Notes under the pieces: model-generated
The model's input: the letters and a program-made list of their open reading frames with translations, nothing else
Told to the model about the DNA's origin: nothing
Databases searched by the model: none
Source of the DNA: Chlamydoabsidia padenii
Lineage: Eukaryota > Mucoromycota > Mucoromycetes > Mucorales > Cunninghamellaceae
Assembly: GCA_025330725.1 (NCBI GenBank)
Contig: JAIWND010000020.1
Coordinates: 310,001 to 374,000, forward strand
Direction: 5' to 3'
Length of the DNA: 64,000 nt
Translations under genes and position numbers: made by a program
Part shown: piece after piece, positions 23,857-36,234 of the stretch
Numbering within the stretch: position 1 is the stretch's first letter
Layout: every line of letters starts with the position of its first letter

Positions 23857-25000
23857 TATTCCCAGTATATAGATCCCTTTGATAATAAAATAAAGTCGTT
23901 TTTTTTAAAATAAAATAAAAAAAAAATAAACACACACACACACACACATGATTGATGGTTGGGTTTTTACACGAGGTATCCTTAGTGAAGTGGGCGTATC
24001 ATTTATCTTGTATAAATATCCCATCTACCCCTTATGCAAAAACTTGAAATCCGTTTTCAAATCCCGGTCCCTAATTTGGGTGGATTTACTTTTTCTCTTG
24101 GTATTCAGAACTATACACCCCAGGTACTGATCACAGGTAGATGACAAAGCATTGTGTCAATGAACATGGAAGATGATTGGTATATCACAGTCCATCAGAG
24201 TGTAAATCGTCTACTTTTACAACAAACAAAACAAAAAGTTTCTAGAATCTCTACAATATATGGGAACTGATCTTTTCGTACTTTTAAGAATCTACAACAT
24301 TACCCCGCTTCATATCTTGATACGGTCTTTACATGAAACAAGTACTTGAATTGGATGAGAGCTGAAAGGAGGCTGATAACGAAGACTACTTTGATCCAGC
24401 TATCGAGATTCATGCGCTCAAAAAGTCCAAGGTTACACGAAAAGCGGTAATGGGCAAAAGGCTTGACATGTATATTAAGCGTTAGGAAAAGAAACATACA
24501 CGAATTCAGTGCATCGAGTCAAGTTGTACCCATTACCTGATGTAATCTGGAATCAAAATGGGTACCGAACTTTTCGGGCTTTAAAAAAGGGGACATATGT
24601 ATATATAACAACAACAACCCCTCCACTGGATAACATGGCCATCTATAATGCTTCCTGGCCACTCAGTGAAGCCGATAAGGAAATCTTCAAGAAAGATATT
24701 CAGATTACTAGCATGCGAATGTACAAAGGGGACTAACGGGATTTGAATATGAGATGGGACCTTGTTGGTCACGAACGCAAGTAGTATAAAGAAAAAGAAT
24801 TGATACAATAAATATACTAATTCTATAACGTAAAAAGGGGGATAACAATGTGTTGTGTTGACATGTCAATAAGGATGTTACAGGTACCTTTATTTTGTAC
24901 TCCACACGTTGCTTCACATAGTAAAGGATACGTTTTAAACAGTTCTTTTATTTGGATGATAAATACAAAGAGGCTATACTACATACTATATTATTGTAAA
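23857..25000. other. Gene-poor stretch with CA repeat
   Basis: Holds the TAF4 3' region and a (CA)n tract (23932-23948). A + strand open stretch around 24509-24736 has no ATG at its start, no recognisable domain and no splice partner that I could find. It may be a decayed transposon piece. Confidence 0.4.
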
Positions 25001-25369
25001 TATCTTGAGCAGTTGCTAAATGGTAACAGTAGCCAGATTTGATACTTTCTGAGGTTAGCGTTTCGTCGCATACGTTCGTTCCATGGAGTACAGAATATTT
25101 CAATGATGTGAGATGAAGAATGATGTCAAGACGAGATGCATGAATAACAGTAGCAGTAAGATCAATATCAGCCAATTCCAGGACATTGTCTTAATCCAAG
25201 TTATACGTTATATAATCAAATGAGGTCAGTCCATTTTATTAATGACTTGCTACCCCATCCCATTTGATTTTGTACATGTTTACCTTCATTTGATTTACCG
25301 TTTTCATCCACCTGTATATTTTCATAATCTTCCTTGTACCAAATTTTACCTTTCAACCGTCAATGATGG

Positions 25370-26910
25370 AGATGATTTTGCCGCCTTCTTTCTTCTTGAT
25401 GCCAAAAGTCAAAGTTTTATACGAGTTGGTCGAAAAATAGCCGGGTCAGAGATGGTGGACTTCAAACCCTTCAAGTATGGATTCAAAGCAATAATGTCCA
25501 CAGTTTCAGCGTTGGTCATGAGGTTAACAAAGGCATCTTTTGAAGATGATTGTATCGAAATGAGTCACTTGACACATTTACTATGTAAGAGAGAGAGAGA
25601 GAGAGAGTTAATTATATGACAAGTAAAAAAAAGGCATTTACTTACGAGCATTTTTGAACAACCGCTTCATTTTATCATTCATGGTGCGAGGGCTGATGCA
25701 TTTTGATTCCAAATCACTATTCATCAAGACAGATCAATATCTACCATCAGTATGTTGGTCCAAGTTTACCTGTCCGTATGTACGTCTGACTTTTGTGAGA
25801 AGATAGGCCAGTCCTTGCAGGTATCTTTGGAATGATTCGATTTCAAAACTATTGTGTATAAGACCATTAACAATCAAGTACATAGGCAAGTCCAAGTTGA
25901 GATCGTCTTTTGACTGGAAGGTTTTGGAGGGCATTCACAGACACTGAGTTTTGTTTTGCTTTCATGTGTTGTAGTTCCACTTGAATGGCAATGGTATGTT
26001 CGTATTGGTCGGTACCTGATCGAGTAATTTTCAATAGTCATGCCCAGGTGAGTTAGTACTTTTTATTATTACTATTGTTATTATTATTATTACCTTCCAG
26101 CGTAAAAAAGTCCCATTCATCATCAAGATGCTTTTCCGGACTTGAAATAAAACTAGGTCGCATACCAGAGTAGAGTAACAAAAGCCTGTATAGAATTATT
26201 TTGATATCAGAAGCGGGATCCTTGCGAAAGGGCCAACCATGGATGATTCGATAACTTTTGCCACCGATAAGTGTCCTACCCCAGTTTTCTTCTTGCCAGT
26301 CTTAGAGAGCAAACCATCATTAGACAATTGTAGTAAACCATTTCTGTATTCTTCCTGAAACCCTTTGTGAAGTTTCAGACACTTTACTTCAGGCTATAAT
26401 GAGATAAAGGGAAAGTATAAAAAGTTAGTTTGCAATTTGGTAATCGTTCAAGGCACACTTACAACCAGCATTGTATTACGTAGGTGTCCTATAAGTGTGC
26501 TCACTTGTAGGTTATCCTCTACACGTCCACAACTTGTTTGTGCGGTTTCCAAAGCATACAGAAGCCACACGTCTAACAAAAAAGGTAGCAGTGATTAGTT
26601 TATTTTTTTATGTGGGTAAGTGGACTTACCAACTGTAAAAGTCTTCTTGTGGAAAGGATCATTCATATGAGACTTTAACGGATGTCCATCAGGAAGAGTT
26701 GGGTATACCTAATCCATCCAACCACATTAGCGTGCCTTTGTTCGCATCATACAGATCTTAGCGTAAGGTCGATGTCCTAAACCGTTTCCCACAAGGTCAG
26801 TCACCTTTGCCATGGCCACCAATCTGTTTGCTGCCACGTCGGATGACCTAAACTTTTCAGTAGAAGCTTTTTTACGGTCTTCATATTTATTTAAAACATT
26901 TTCCATTGGC
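25370..26910 (-). pseudogene. Broken multi-exon gene, tyrosine-recombinase-like (uncertain)
   Basis: The start MENVLNKYEDRKKASTEKF at about 26906 is followed by pieces that can be joined by GT-AG sites: VYPTLPDGHPLKSHMNDPFH, DVWLLYALETAQTSCGRVED, PEVKCLKLHKGFQEEYRN, and WQEENWGRTLIGGKSYRI. Next come ILYRLLLLYSGMRPSFISS, KHLDDEWDFFTLE and, further down, SDLESKCISPRTMNDKMKRL. The phrase LLLLYSGMRPS resembles box I of tyrosine recombinases (LLxxTGxRxxE), and SPRTMNDKMKRLFKNA resembles the segment before box II, as in Crypton/DIRS-type elements. No convincing catalytic tyrosine was found. At about 25900-25960 the frame cannot be followed without a shift. This could be a domesticated or dead transposon gene, or an ordinary lineage-specific gene. 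Family call is tentative. Confidence 0.4.
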
Positions 26911-27426
26911 AAAGTATAAAAGTAAAAAGGAAGAAAGGAAAAAAAAAAAAAAAACTGTCCATTATGTCGGGATTTCAAATATTTTACCTTGATTGCTCTA
27001 AAAGCGGCATACGGACAATTAAGTTTCGCATAAATGAGAGCATGATAAAAAGAGATATATAACGGCCAGCTTCATTCGTGGTATACGAACAAAAAAAACA
27101 AAGACAAACAAAAAGATAAGTTTCTCATAACAAAAAAAACTTGACAAGAGCTTTTCTCTTTTACTTTGTCTTTGTGATCTTACTTTGGTGCAAGATCTGC
27201 ATCTATTTTTACTTTTAAATCCCGCTTTCCAAATTGGGATTTTTTCTCTTACATTTGCAAGTACATCTCAAAGGTTAAATCTAAATCAAAAAGATTCACT
27301 ACTTAATACATACAAATTAAACTTTTTGAACCAAAAGATACTCTAACATCTACCAGATTTAGCCGTATCAGGAAAATATTCATTCCCCGCTACTCCGGCT
27401 GGCAAAAATAATATGCAAAAGGTATG

Positions 27427-27498
27427 TTCCCACACGGGGAATCGAACCCCGGCCACGGCGGTGAAAGCGCCGGATCCTAGCCACTAGACCATATGGGA
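27427..27498 (-). tRNA. tRNA-Glu (anticodon TTC)
   Basis: 72 nt. The acceptor TCCCATA pairs with the 3' end TGTGGGA and the discriminator is A. The anticodon stem-loop CGGCG-CTTTCAC-CGCCG gives TTC, reading GAA. The T-arm GGGGTTCGATTCCCC is perfect. No intron. Confidence 0.95.
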
Positions 27499-27851
27499 CT
27501 TGTTGAAAAAAAATTGCAATGTTTTATATAAAGCACAACGTCGGAGTTTCAATTGTTCTAGTCATTATTAGGTGAAAAAGGAGCACTGTCCAGTGGTTGA
27601 GCCCCTCGGAAGGAATGAGCATCAATATAGCTTTACCTCTACATGGTGATGGTTGAATGAATTATTACTTGGCTATAGTTTTATTATTGTCGCTCTGTAT
27701 TCTACACACACCAAAAAAAATAATCGGAATGTGAAATCCCCTTTTTTGATTTTTTGTTTCTTTTCGAAAGTTCAGGAGTTTTGTTAATAAAATCCAAACA
27801 CCGCCAAAATGTAATTCATACTCCGGCGCGGACAAAAAACTTCAAAAAGTG

Positions 27852-27934
27852 TGATGAGAGTGGGATTTGAACCCACGCCTCCGAAGAGATCACGGCCTTA
27901 ACGTGACGCCTTAGACCAACTCGGCCATCTCACC
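27852..27934 (-). tRNA. tRNA-Leu (anticodon AAG)
   Basis: 83 nt with a long variable arm (GATCTCTTCGGAGG). The acceptor GGTGAGA pairs with TCTCATC, followed by A. The anticodon stem TCACG/CGTGA encloses loop TTAAGGC, giving AAG (reads CTT, and CTC by inosine wobble). The T-arm CGTGGGTTCAAATCCCACT is good. No intron. It lies 350 bp from the tRNA-Glu in the same orientation. Confidence 0.94.
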
Positions 27935-29279
27935 ATAACTAAGAGTTCAGTCTCTATGTAGTATATATAGCAGATTGGTCGGGGTTTATAAATGTAAAAT
28001 AGCGATTGATAATTAAAATGATCCATAATATTTATTTGAATAAAAGTAAACATGTATTTATACTATTATATGTCTTCTGGATACTTCTACCTGTCTCCAG
28101 GGTTCCATTACTAACTAGTCTATGATTTGGGGAAGTGAAAGTATAATAGAATGCTGTAGAACTATCCAGAGAGGCGGGCTTTAAATGTGAAAGAGGATCT
28201 CCGTTTCTTTCGCCGCTTTAATCCAGTTCTTCTGACCATTGTGACTCCGCGATCGTCGAATCGTATGTCTTCAGATGTGTCGATTCTGACAAAGATAAAA
28301 TTTATAATGTATTATATAAATCAGACTTGAATAATTAAAAGACCGATCGCGTCGGATTGGTGCGGAAGTTGAATTGTTTTTTTATTCTGATGGCTCTTTG
28401 GGTGGTTTATTATTCTTCAGGCATTAACGTTTGCATAACCCATTTAATATTTATACTTTAATCAATTCGAAAAGACAATAATCAAAGTAATACACACAGA
28501 TTAATTGATTTTGAAGACTTCGGGGTTTTTTTTTGTTGAAATCTCGCTTCAGTTACGTTTTGGGCTCGCTTTAAAAATTAAAGTATCGGGTCTCACCCCC
28601 CCCGCTCTCTTGCCTATTGTATGCTCACATACATCTCCTTCTTGCGATGTATCTAATTCCAGAGTAGGTATAGTAAAAGTTTTCATGTCCACATTGTCTT
28701 CATTAAGGTCCACCATCAAGAGCGGAGGAGCCGAAGAAAAGTCACTCACGATCGGAGTTTGGGATTTATTATCAGGCACTTGACAATGAAAATTAGTTTT
28801 TCTTTTTTTTTTTTTCTATTAATTGAAAAAGCGGTTTCTTTCTTTTCTTTCTTCTTTTACTCATCCACATCTTGACATCACCAACCAGCGTTTAATAAAC
28901 TCATACCTTCTACAAAAAAAAAATGCTTCACCAACCAATTCAACAGCACGTTCCAGTCATTCGTTGGCCACAACGTCTTGATTGGCATATTATTTGGCAA
29001 CAATCTTGTCTACAGGTAATTCTTGACTAGCTTTCTGTGAATCCAAAGGTGTAATGACAATTAATTCTTTATAGTAGCATCACAAAAGTGGTCCAGCAGC
29101 CCATTGTGCACGGGAAGCCGCAACTAAAAACCAGTGGCAGGTTATCCAAAGATGCAGTCTTCTTCCATCGGTCGACGTGTTTGCAGTCAATCTTCACCAC
29201 ACCACCAACCAGTTAACTTTGGTCTCGGCATTCTTCTACAACATCCTGTATTGATCTTGTCAATTCATCTCTAGACCAG
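27935..29279. other. Gene-poor, decayed sequence
   Basis: AT-rich. Short open stretches on both strands (for example 28549-28779 minus) start with non-ATG codons and have no neighbours to splice to. Nothing is supportable as a gene. Confidence 0.4.
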
Positions 29280-30035
29280 CCTTTCACTCTATGCGAAGCA
29301 ACACCAATTCACTAACATTTGAAGTTAACATGACTTGTAACGACGCCTCAACAATCCGAGTCCTCATCAGCTTGCGACTTTATACGATAGACAGTACCAC
29401 CACGAGCTTGGCCAATGAGGTCTAGGTGCCACCTACCGAATAAATCAGGTATAGTCATAACATGCTTGGAGGCCTTGGCATTCTTGACCTGTTATTAATT
29501 AACCAGTTCTTCACATCTTTCTGTAGACCAGGCTACCTAAACTGGATATTCCACCAAACGCAACATCGTATCACATTGCATCAAGGTACGACTTGCTCCT
29601 TCCCAGGCTTGTATTGTATATTCGGTCACCCATCCAATTCATCGGTATCAACCTTGGTCTTCCATTACCAACACATTCTTGTTTTGTCTCGACTATCCAT
29701 TGCTCGTTGACCAATTCACCTGCTTCAACCAATCAAGTCCAAGTATCAGATCAAATCAACTCGGAAACACCAATGCATCAATAGTTTTCACATCACTTGG
29801 ATCCTTGCCACCGGGACGTCCAATTCACACAATATGGCTCGGCATTTGACAACTTTGACTTTGTTAACCTCATTACCAACACTGATATGGCAACAATACA
29901 TACGGCATACACCACCAAGGATTCGCATATTCGCCAATTGATTCGACGAAGCTTCAAGGACAAAATGACACCACTCTACAAGGAAGACTTTGACAACCTC
30001 CAAGTGGATCGGGGGTGGTACTATCGTCGGCAACG
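29280..30035 (-). mobile_element. Degenerate Ty3/Gypsy-like retrotransposon fragment
   Basis: Minus-strand frames show a retroviral-type aspartic protease C-terminus (FDLILGLDWLKQVNWS, about 29715-29765, just past a stop). Nearer 29400-29460 is an integrase-like start (DLFGRWHLDLIGQARG). Protease and integrase-like pieces lie only about 300 bp apart, with no reverse transcriptase between, and there are several stops and frame changes. The fragment is therefore an internally deleted, dead copy. No long terminal repeats were found. Confidence 0.5.
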
Positions 30036-30660
30036 ATAGTCAAGGTAAAATATGTACAAAATCATTTGGGGTGGGGTAGCAGGTCACTAACAAGATAGTC
30101 TGATCACATCTGATTACATAACTTAGATCTGGCTCGTGCAACATGGAATAGTAAAAAGATCAACAGCTTTACCGGTCTATTGGTGAATCGGTTAAAACAG
30201 TGATGGACAACCACAATCGTGACCCAGGCTTCACCTATGAATATGGATCATTTTCTCTTGAAGCATCGATCTGCAGCCAATGGTGTGAATGTCAATCTTT
30301 TTTGGGGAATGATTCTGCAGCTATACCTTCCTCTGGCAACCGCATACCTCTCGCCTTGACACAATCCTTCCCCTCACAACATTTGAACATTCGGTGCTCC
30401 ATGGAACCAATAAGTGTACTACTTGCCTCAAATCTGGATATCGTGGAATTAGGGCATCCATTCAGTAAAGGCGCTGACATTCTGGTTGGTCATACCTTTA
30501 AAAAATGGCATCTTTGGAAGAAAGATTGATGGTATTATTTGTTATCAAGATTTGGAAATTTGCCTTTGTGAATGCTAACCATCCTCAACTAGGCGCCTGG
30601 TCATGGAAAAAGCGGAACATCAAGGTGATCAAGTCTATCAAGCTGATGTAAGTTATGGCT
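30036..30660. other. Unassigned sequence beside the Ty3-like remnant
   Basis: Short open frames on both strands (30200-30529 plus, 30292-30480 minus). None has a recognisable domain. Possibly further retrotransposon decay. Confidence 0.3.
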
Positions 30661-30845
30661 AAAAAAAAAAAAAAAAAAAAAGAAAAAGAAAAAGAAACCT
30701 TTATTGACCGAAAATGTGTAATGTAACTAGCAACTTCTATTGTAATTGATATTGTGTTCTAGGATCGAAACACTACCGGATGGTGTGTTAAATGAGGACT
30801 CGAACTCCTATCATGGTATTTGAATGCCTTCCTTCTCCCACTCTT
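30661..30845 (-). repeat. Possible SINE-like element
   Basis: On the minus strand an A-box-like TTGCCAAAGAGTGGG (about 30844-30858) is followed by a B-box-like GAGTTCGAGTCCTC. About 100 bp of unique sequence and a T/C-rich tail end at the homopolymer run 30661-30681. The order fits a tRNA-derived SINE read on the minus strand, but the tail polarity (T run on the minus strand) is opposite to the usual poly(A), so this is weak. Confidence 0.25.
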
Positions 30846-30859
30846 TGGCAACCCAAAGA

Positions 30860-30922
30860 ATGGTATCCTCTTCCGATGGTAAATGATGATGTTGATGCTG
30901 ATGTGTGTTTATATGAAAATGA

Positions 30923-30955
<33 letters not shown>

Positions 30956-31850
30956 GGCACGATGTGAAGAACGAAGAATCAAGCAAAACAAAAGCAGCAA
31001 TCTTCCGACATCGCCCGGATAGCTCCATTACAGCACTTGATGGTTTTTGTAATCAATATAGTTGTGGATTTGGGAAAGTGAAGAGTCAAGCTTATATGAA
31101 TAATCCAGCAAGCATTGGCAAGGATCTGGCACCACTTACAACGATTACTCAACTTCATCACAAATATGAAACTCACGATGGTTGGCGAAGATGAACGAAA
31201 GCGATGACGAAACAACTGACTCTGTGGTAATGGGGTATGTACGACTTGGCGTATTTGCTAAGAATTCAATTGATGTCAACAACATGAATGGTGTCTTGAC
31301 CTTCCAGGCAGTTGGTAAGTTTGATAGTTTGTTTCTGGGGGGGGGGAGAGGAAAAGAAGAGTGGACCACAATACTCACCATTATCTTTACATGTATATTT
31401 AGGACGAAGCGTAACTTTCCATATCGTGAAACCGATGGCTGATATATCATGTATGAGCTTGAAAATTCCATGCACTTGGATCGATCTATCAAATCGAGAC
31501 ATTGTCATGCTATTTTGATGATTTGTACTGTATTTTGAATGTCTTCGGAATGCATTGTGTCCAAATGGCTCGTAAAGAAATCAATAAATGCAAACGTATG
31601 AAAACCATCAACATTACTCACGCCTGAATTCGACGGTATCATGGAAAAAACCACAAGCAATAAACGCCAATGTATTACCAGGCGCGCCTACTGAAGGCTC
31701 ACCCAACCCGATCTTCACCTACAGTTTTATTGATACTTCACCATTTATATATCCCTTTGTCATTCCATCTTACACTGTAGTTTGTTATATAAATATATAT
31801 AGTTTTTAGTCAATCATTTGTTAGATATTACCAATATCAAAAATAAAAAT
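30860..31850. other. Unassigned, probably non-coding or decayed
   Basis: T/A homopolymer hairpin (30925-30955). Open stretches such as 31182-31442 (plus) lack recognisable domains or consistent splice partners. No gene is called. Confidence 0.35.
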
Positions 31851-31889
31851 GAATTGTTGGGCTCTAGCTGGCGTCTTTTAATGATTGGA

Positions 31890-32105
31890 CCATGTCGGGC
31901 GTTGATATAGTGTAGGCATTGGTTTTGGCATTAGAAGTGGTATTGAAGTTCTAAAGTGGGTAGATCTCGGCATTTAGTATTGATATTAATAAACTATTGA
32001 GAAAAACAACTCAATACTTGGTATTGATCAACACCAATAGTAAATGGTGTTGCTTTTGATAAGGTATTGGTATTGATTAGGTATTGACAGCTGGTATTGA
32101 TCCGA
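31890..32105. repeat. Cluster of GTATTGAT-type short repeats
   Basis: The word TATTGA or a close variant recurs more than ten times in about 200 bp (GGTATTGAAG, TAGTATTGATATT, GGTATTGATCAACACC, GGTATTGGTATTGATTAGGTATTGACAGC, GGTATTGATCC). Spacing is irregular, so it is not a simple microsatellite. Confidence 0.6.
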
Positions 32106-32401
32106 GCCCCAGGGCGAAGACAAAGACGAAGTTTATTAATCTATAGACTACTTTTTTTTTGTGGATTTGGGGGCATGATCATGGAGGGGTGTGAAAGTAT
32201 TGTCAGTCGAAACTTCGTTATACGTAATCTAAATCTGGAGTTTGAAATTTGTACCCCCTCTTTGTGGGAGCAATCTCTCTCTTTCTTTTTTTCTCTCTCT
32301 GCATGATCTATCCACACTTTTCAGGTCCCCCTTTTATCCCATTTTTCAAAACCCGCAATCTTTGAAAAAGTCTACGTACGAAACCCCTACGAATCAAATC
32401 T

Positions 32402-32830
32402 CACCACCCCGCGGGCGTAGAGTTGGGCCAGTTGTAGGGGGGGGTATGATTAGGTGGGCCATATGGGTAAAAATGAAATTGCATGAATCTGGATTTGAAT
32501 CTGCATAATCGGGAATTGGGTGGACTATGGGAGCCATGGCATGATGAAAAGACTCTGGATTTTTTTTTTCAAACGTAATTTGCTCCTCTCCTAGACTACC
32601 CCTGACAACGACACTCAGGTTGCCGGATTGGGAAATCCATGCAGAATCGGGACCTGAAATTAAAACACCGCATTTACTTGCATGAACCAGCCGGTCGAAT
32701 AGGCAAAGGTAGAGTTAGGGCCAGGTGTGGGGATAAATATGATTAGGTGGGCCGTGTGGGTAGAGATAAATCTGCATAATCAGGGGTTGGGTGGGTTATG
32801 GAAGCCATGCCATGATAATCTTGTTCAAGT
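32402..32830. repeat. Dispersed repeat family, copy 1 (with internal duplication)
   Basis: Blocks 32415-32546 and 32700-32816 are diverged direct repeats (TATGATTAGGTGGGCC ... TCTGCATAATC ... TTGGGTGG ... GCCATG.CATGAT). Between them lies a block (32566-32656) with TTTTTTTTCAAACGT...TAGACT...CATGCAGAATC, which recurs at 49546-49650 and 54928-55030. Confidence 0.6.
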
Positions 32831-33110
32831 TGGTTGATTTAATTAAGACGAGATTAGATGAGGAACCCACACCCACACTATTAAACTACTAATATATGCT
32901 AATCTAATTTACATCTAGTGATCAATTTGGCCTCTATTAGTTGATATTATTCGTCATCCATTGTCTCACTTTATCTTGTCCAACTACTTGTGAGTTAATC
33001 TGATGTAAACCACATCAAGGGTGCATTTGCAACCATTTGTTTTGTAAAAAGGTTATTATTTATTATATAATATTGTAAATATAAGATATATAACTATACT
33101 ACAAGGTGTA

Positions 33111-35315
33111 CTATTTTAAGGGAGAATCAGTTCGAGAGACAAATCGGAGTTGATAGGGTGCAGGTGCCAGCACAGCACCTGCATTAACAATAGCATCTAA
33201 ATCCACAGGGATTTCTTTTCCATTCTTGTCAAGAGGTGGTGCGATCATAGCAATGGTGAGCAGTCTTGTAGCGACAAGAAACACTTCCACTTCAGCCTAT
33301 ATAATATATAACGTTAGTATCGATTGTGATCAACAAAGAGGAAATTTTCTTACCAAATGAATGCCCGGGCAAATCCGTCTAATCCCCATAAAATATACAA
33401 AGTAAAGATCAATACCCATTTCTTTTTTTTAAAAAAGTCTTCTTTTTACCTTCCCCAGCCAAATATGTACATGTCACGTTGATTGATGTTACCATTGGCA
33501 GAAGATGACATTGTTCGAGTGTTATCCAAGAATCGGTCGGGGTTGAATGTTTCAGGATCAGGGTAAATGTCAGGGTTCATATGCATACCAATCATATTAG
33601 GAAGCAACACAGTTCCCTTGGGAATCAAGTAATCTCGGACAACAACTATTAAAACAAAAGAGAATAAGTGACATCAAGCCTTGATCATTTGTGTGTCTTA
33701 CTATCTTCCTTTGCTTTATGAGGAATACCAAAGGCACCAGCTACTCGATATCGTGAACCTACATCATAAAGGTAGATTAAAGTTCAACTTTTTTGTGCAA
33801 TGCTTTTATTTTATTTTGACTTACATTCTTTTTGCACCGAGATCAAAAGAGGCAATTGATCACGTTCTTCAAATGTAGGAAGACGGCCATGAGCTTGTAC
33901 AAAACCATCGATTTCAGCTTGAAGCCTTTTTTGGACTTGAGGATGATGGGAGAGAATGACAAACATCCAAGAGAGAGTGACTTGGATGGTATCCGAGCCA
34001 GCACCAATAAGATCAGCTATCAAAATAAAAATAAAATGGTAATAGTGTGAGATCATACACAAGTTCCTTTTCGTAGCATCCTTTACTCACCCATAAGTAC
34101 AATAACGTCCGTGTCATCCAATTCATATTCTTCCTTGAGTGCCACCACGGTTTTGATCAAGCAGTCGGCATCACCTTCACAAGCTTCTTTAATAAGTCGA
34201 GCAAAAAGAGGATCACGGTAATTGTTGATAAAGTTGACAAATTCTCGTTTTTTCCCAGTCAAAAAGTCGAAACGATTGAAGATAGGTAAGAATTGTGATA
34301 GATCGCCTTCTGCTCCACCGTATTTCATACTTGTTTTGACAAAGTGTGTGATTTCCTATAAGAGAAAGAGAGAGTATGAGTTTTCATTATTTTTTGTGCC
34401 CCCGCCTTACCTTAAACAAAGGATCGTCAATACCAGTGACACGTTTCCCTAAGCAGGTTGTCAAGATCACATTCAAAGAGCCGGATAGCAAGTAGGAGAC
34501 CGGATCAATTTGACCATTACGAGCTGTTTCAGTAACAAGTAAGTTGACGAGATGGTTGGCTTCCTTCACCAATACGTTGGACAATTCATTCACACGTTGA
34601 GGAGCTAGAACCTTCATCGCCACTGTACGTGCTTGCTTCCAACGTTTGCCGGGGTTCGTGCAAACAATTCCCCTTCTAAAAAAAAATACAACCTGGTAAG
34701 CATGGTTGATTCCCTTCCGCTAGGGTTCTTTATTAATACTTACCTTCCATTGTGGCTGTAATATTCAAACCAGGTGTGAATAGGTCTGTCGGAAGTTACC
34801 GCACCATTAGTGACAAAGATGTCATGGGCGATATAAGGATCCGAGATAATGACCCAGGTTTGAGTTCCCATTTTGAGTTGAATAAGAGGTCCTAAAAGTA
34901 AAATAAAACAGAGAACAGTCAACCTTAAATGGCTTGTTTATTTAGTGTTTTTCTATATTATATTCTTTACCAAGCTCTTTTGTCCATTGATTCACTGTTA
35001 TTCCTGGTAGTTCACCGAGAGAGAGAAGGTGTCCTAAAGGGAAAAGAAAGAGGAAGAAAAAGAAAAGTCCGAACGGACGCATATTTAAATTCCGCCAATG
35101 TCAATCTAACCAATCAAGTGCTCAACTTTTTCCTTACCAACATAGGGAAGTTTAGAACCAGGCATAGGAATCTCTTTGTAGGCACCTTTAGTATCATAAT
35201 CAGTCTTTTTCTTTGAAGTTAAATAGTATACACTGATCCCAGCTGTCAGCGCAGCGGCAGTTGCCATGACGACTTGATGTTGGCTATTGATGCTTGTTTT
35301 GGTGAAATCGAACAT
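33111..35315 (-). CDS. Cytochrome P450, copy A
   Basis: Haem monooxygenase of about 520 residues in ten exons; probably ER-bound. The start at 35315 gives MFDFTKTSINSQHQVVMATAAALTAG..., whose hydrophobic stretch is the membrane anchor. Motifs: proline-rich hinge PMPGSKLPYVG; I-helix DLIGAGSDTIQV (AGxDT type, ~33985-34020); K-helix ExxR split by an intron (KEC|SRYR); PERF-like FNPDRFLDNT; haem loop FGWGRRICPG with the Cys ligand. A short exon carries RICPGIHL. It is tandem with copy B, and exons 1 and 8 are identical in protein sequence to those of B. Substrate unknown. CYP509, a zygomycete family, is a candidate, but I cannot assign the family by eye. Confidence 0.93.
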
Positions 35316-36234
35316 GATGAAAAAAGGTATAGATGAAAAACAAGATGGCCAAAAAAATAAAATAAAATACAGAGTTTTATACTGTGTTTGACTTGTGATA
35401 CCTTTTGTGAAAACTTTTTCTCAATCATCTCTTTGTGTGCTTGAATTCTTGCTGGTCATACCTGATGGAATTTTCACACCCCGACAGTGTCAATACCCCG
35501 TTTCCTGAAATAGATCGTGGGGGACTATCAAGAAAGGAGAGAGTCCTAGTTGTCAAAAGTATCTGCTAACTTATTATTATCTTCAGACAGACAAAGACTA
35601 TCTTACTCGAGATAAGGACAACTTTTTGGTAACACGGCTCTAGATAAAGTTTAGAAAGAAGCGCTTTTTCGATCTCCCTTAAAGTTTGCTTCAATGAAGA
35701 CTTGTCCCTTACTATCTATAATTACTATTCACAATATCAACTAATTATATTGATTGGAGCTTTGGACCAGGAAAAGGGAATGGATGATATCCCCCACAGA
35801 TGAAGTTTGTATGCATGAATTATGTCGGCGTTTCAATACTGTCTGCCTCGTTTCATTTGGTGTGCTGAAAGCAAGACAAGTCAGCCCACACCATCTATGC
35901 AGAATCGATTGGCAATTAAAAAAGTCAGATGAATCTCTGCAACATATCCGCCCATAAAGCAGCACATGTCCACCATGTATAAATTAAATCGAGGCATAAA
36001 CTGTCCTAGTCTTTATTGATGATGATAACAAAAAAGTAAAAAGCACATGTATGTGGTAACCAAAGAACATGAAAGAATGATATGTCTATACAAAGTAGCA
36101 CAATATATATATAAAAGTAGGCAAAAAGAAGAAGGGAAGGAAACCACCATATTTATCCGTCCATTTTGCCAACCATTGTTATATATAATAGTGTAAATAA
36201 AAAACAACAACATATAGCTATACTACAAAGTATA
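35316..36234. other. Duplicated P450 upstream region, unit A
   Basis: About 650 bp upstream of copy A is clearly similar to the region upstream of copy B (shared TTTTATACTGTGTTTGACTTG, AAGTTTGCTTCAATGAAGAC, TATGCATGAATTATGTCGGC). The tandem duplication therefore included the promoter. The last part holds the 3' region of copy B's unit; no other gene was seen. Confidence 0.75.

Noticed and set aside
28549..28779. Minus-strand 76-codon frame
   Set aside because: Begins with GTG, has no domain and lies in decayed sequence.
31182..31442. Plus-strand frame with MAKMNESDDETTD start
   Set aside because: Possible exon, but no splice partner, no homology recognised and a G-run inside; evidence too thin.
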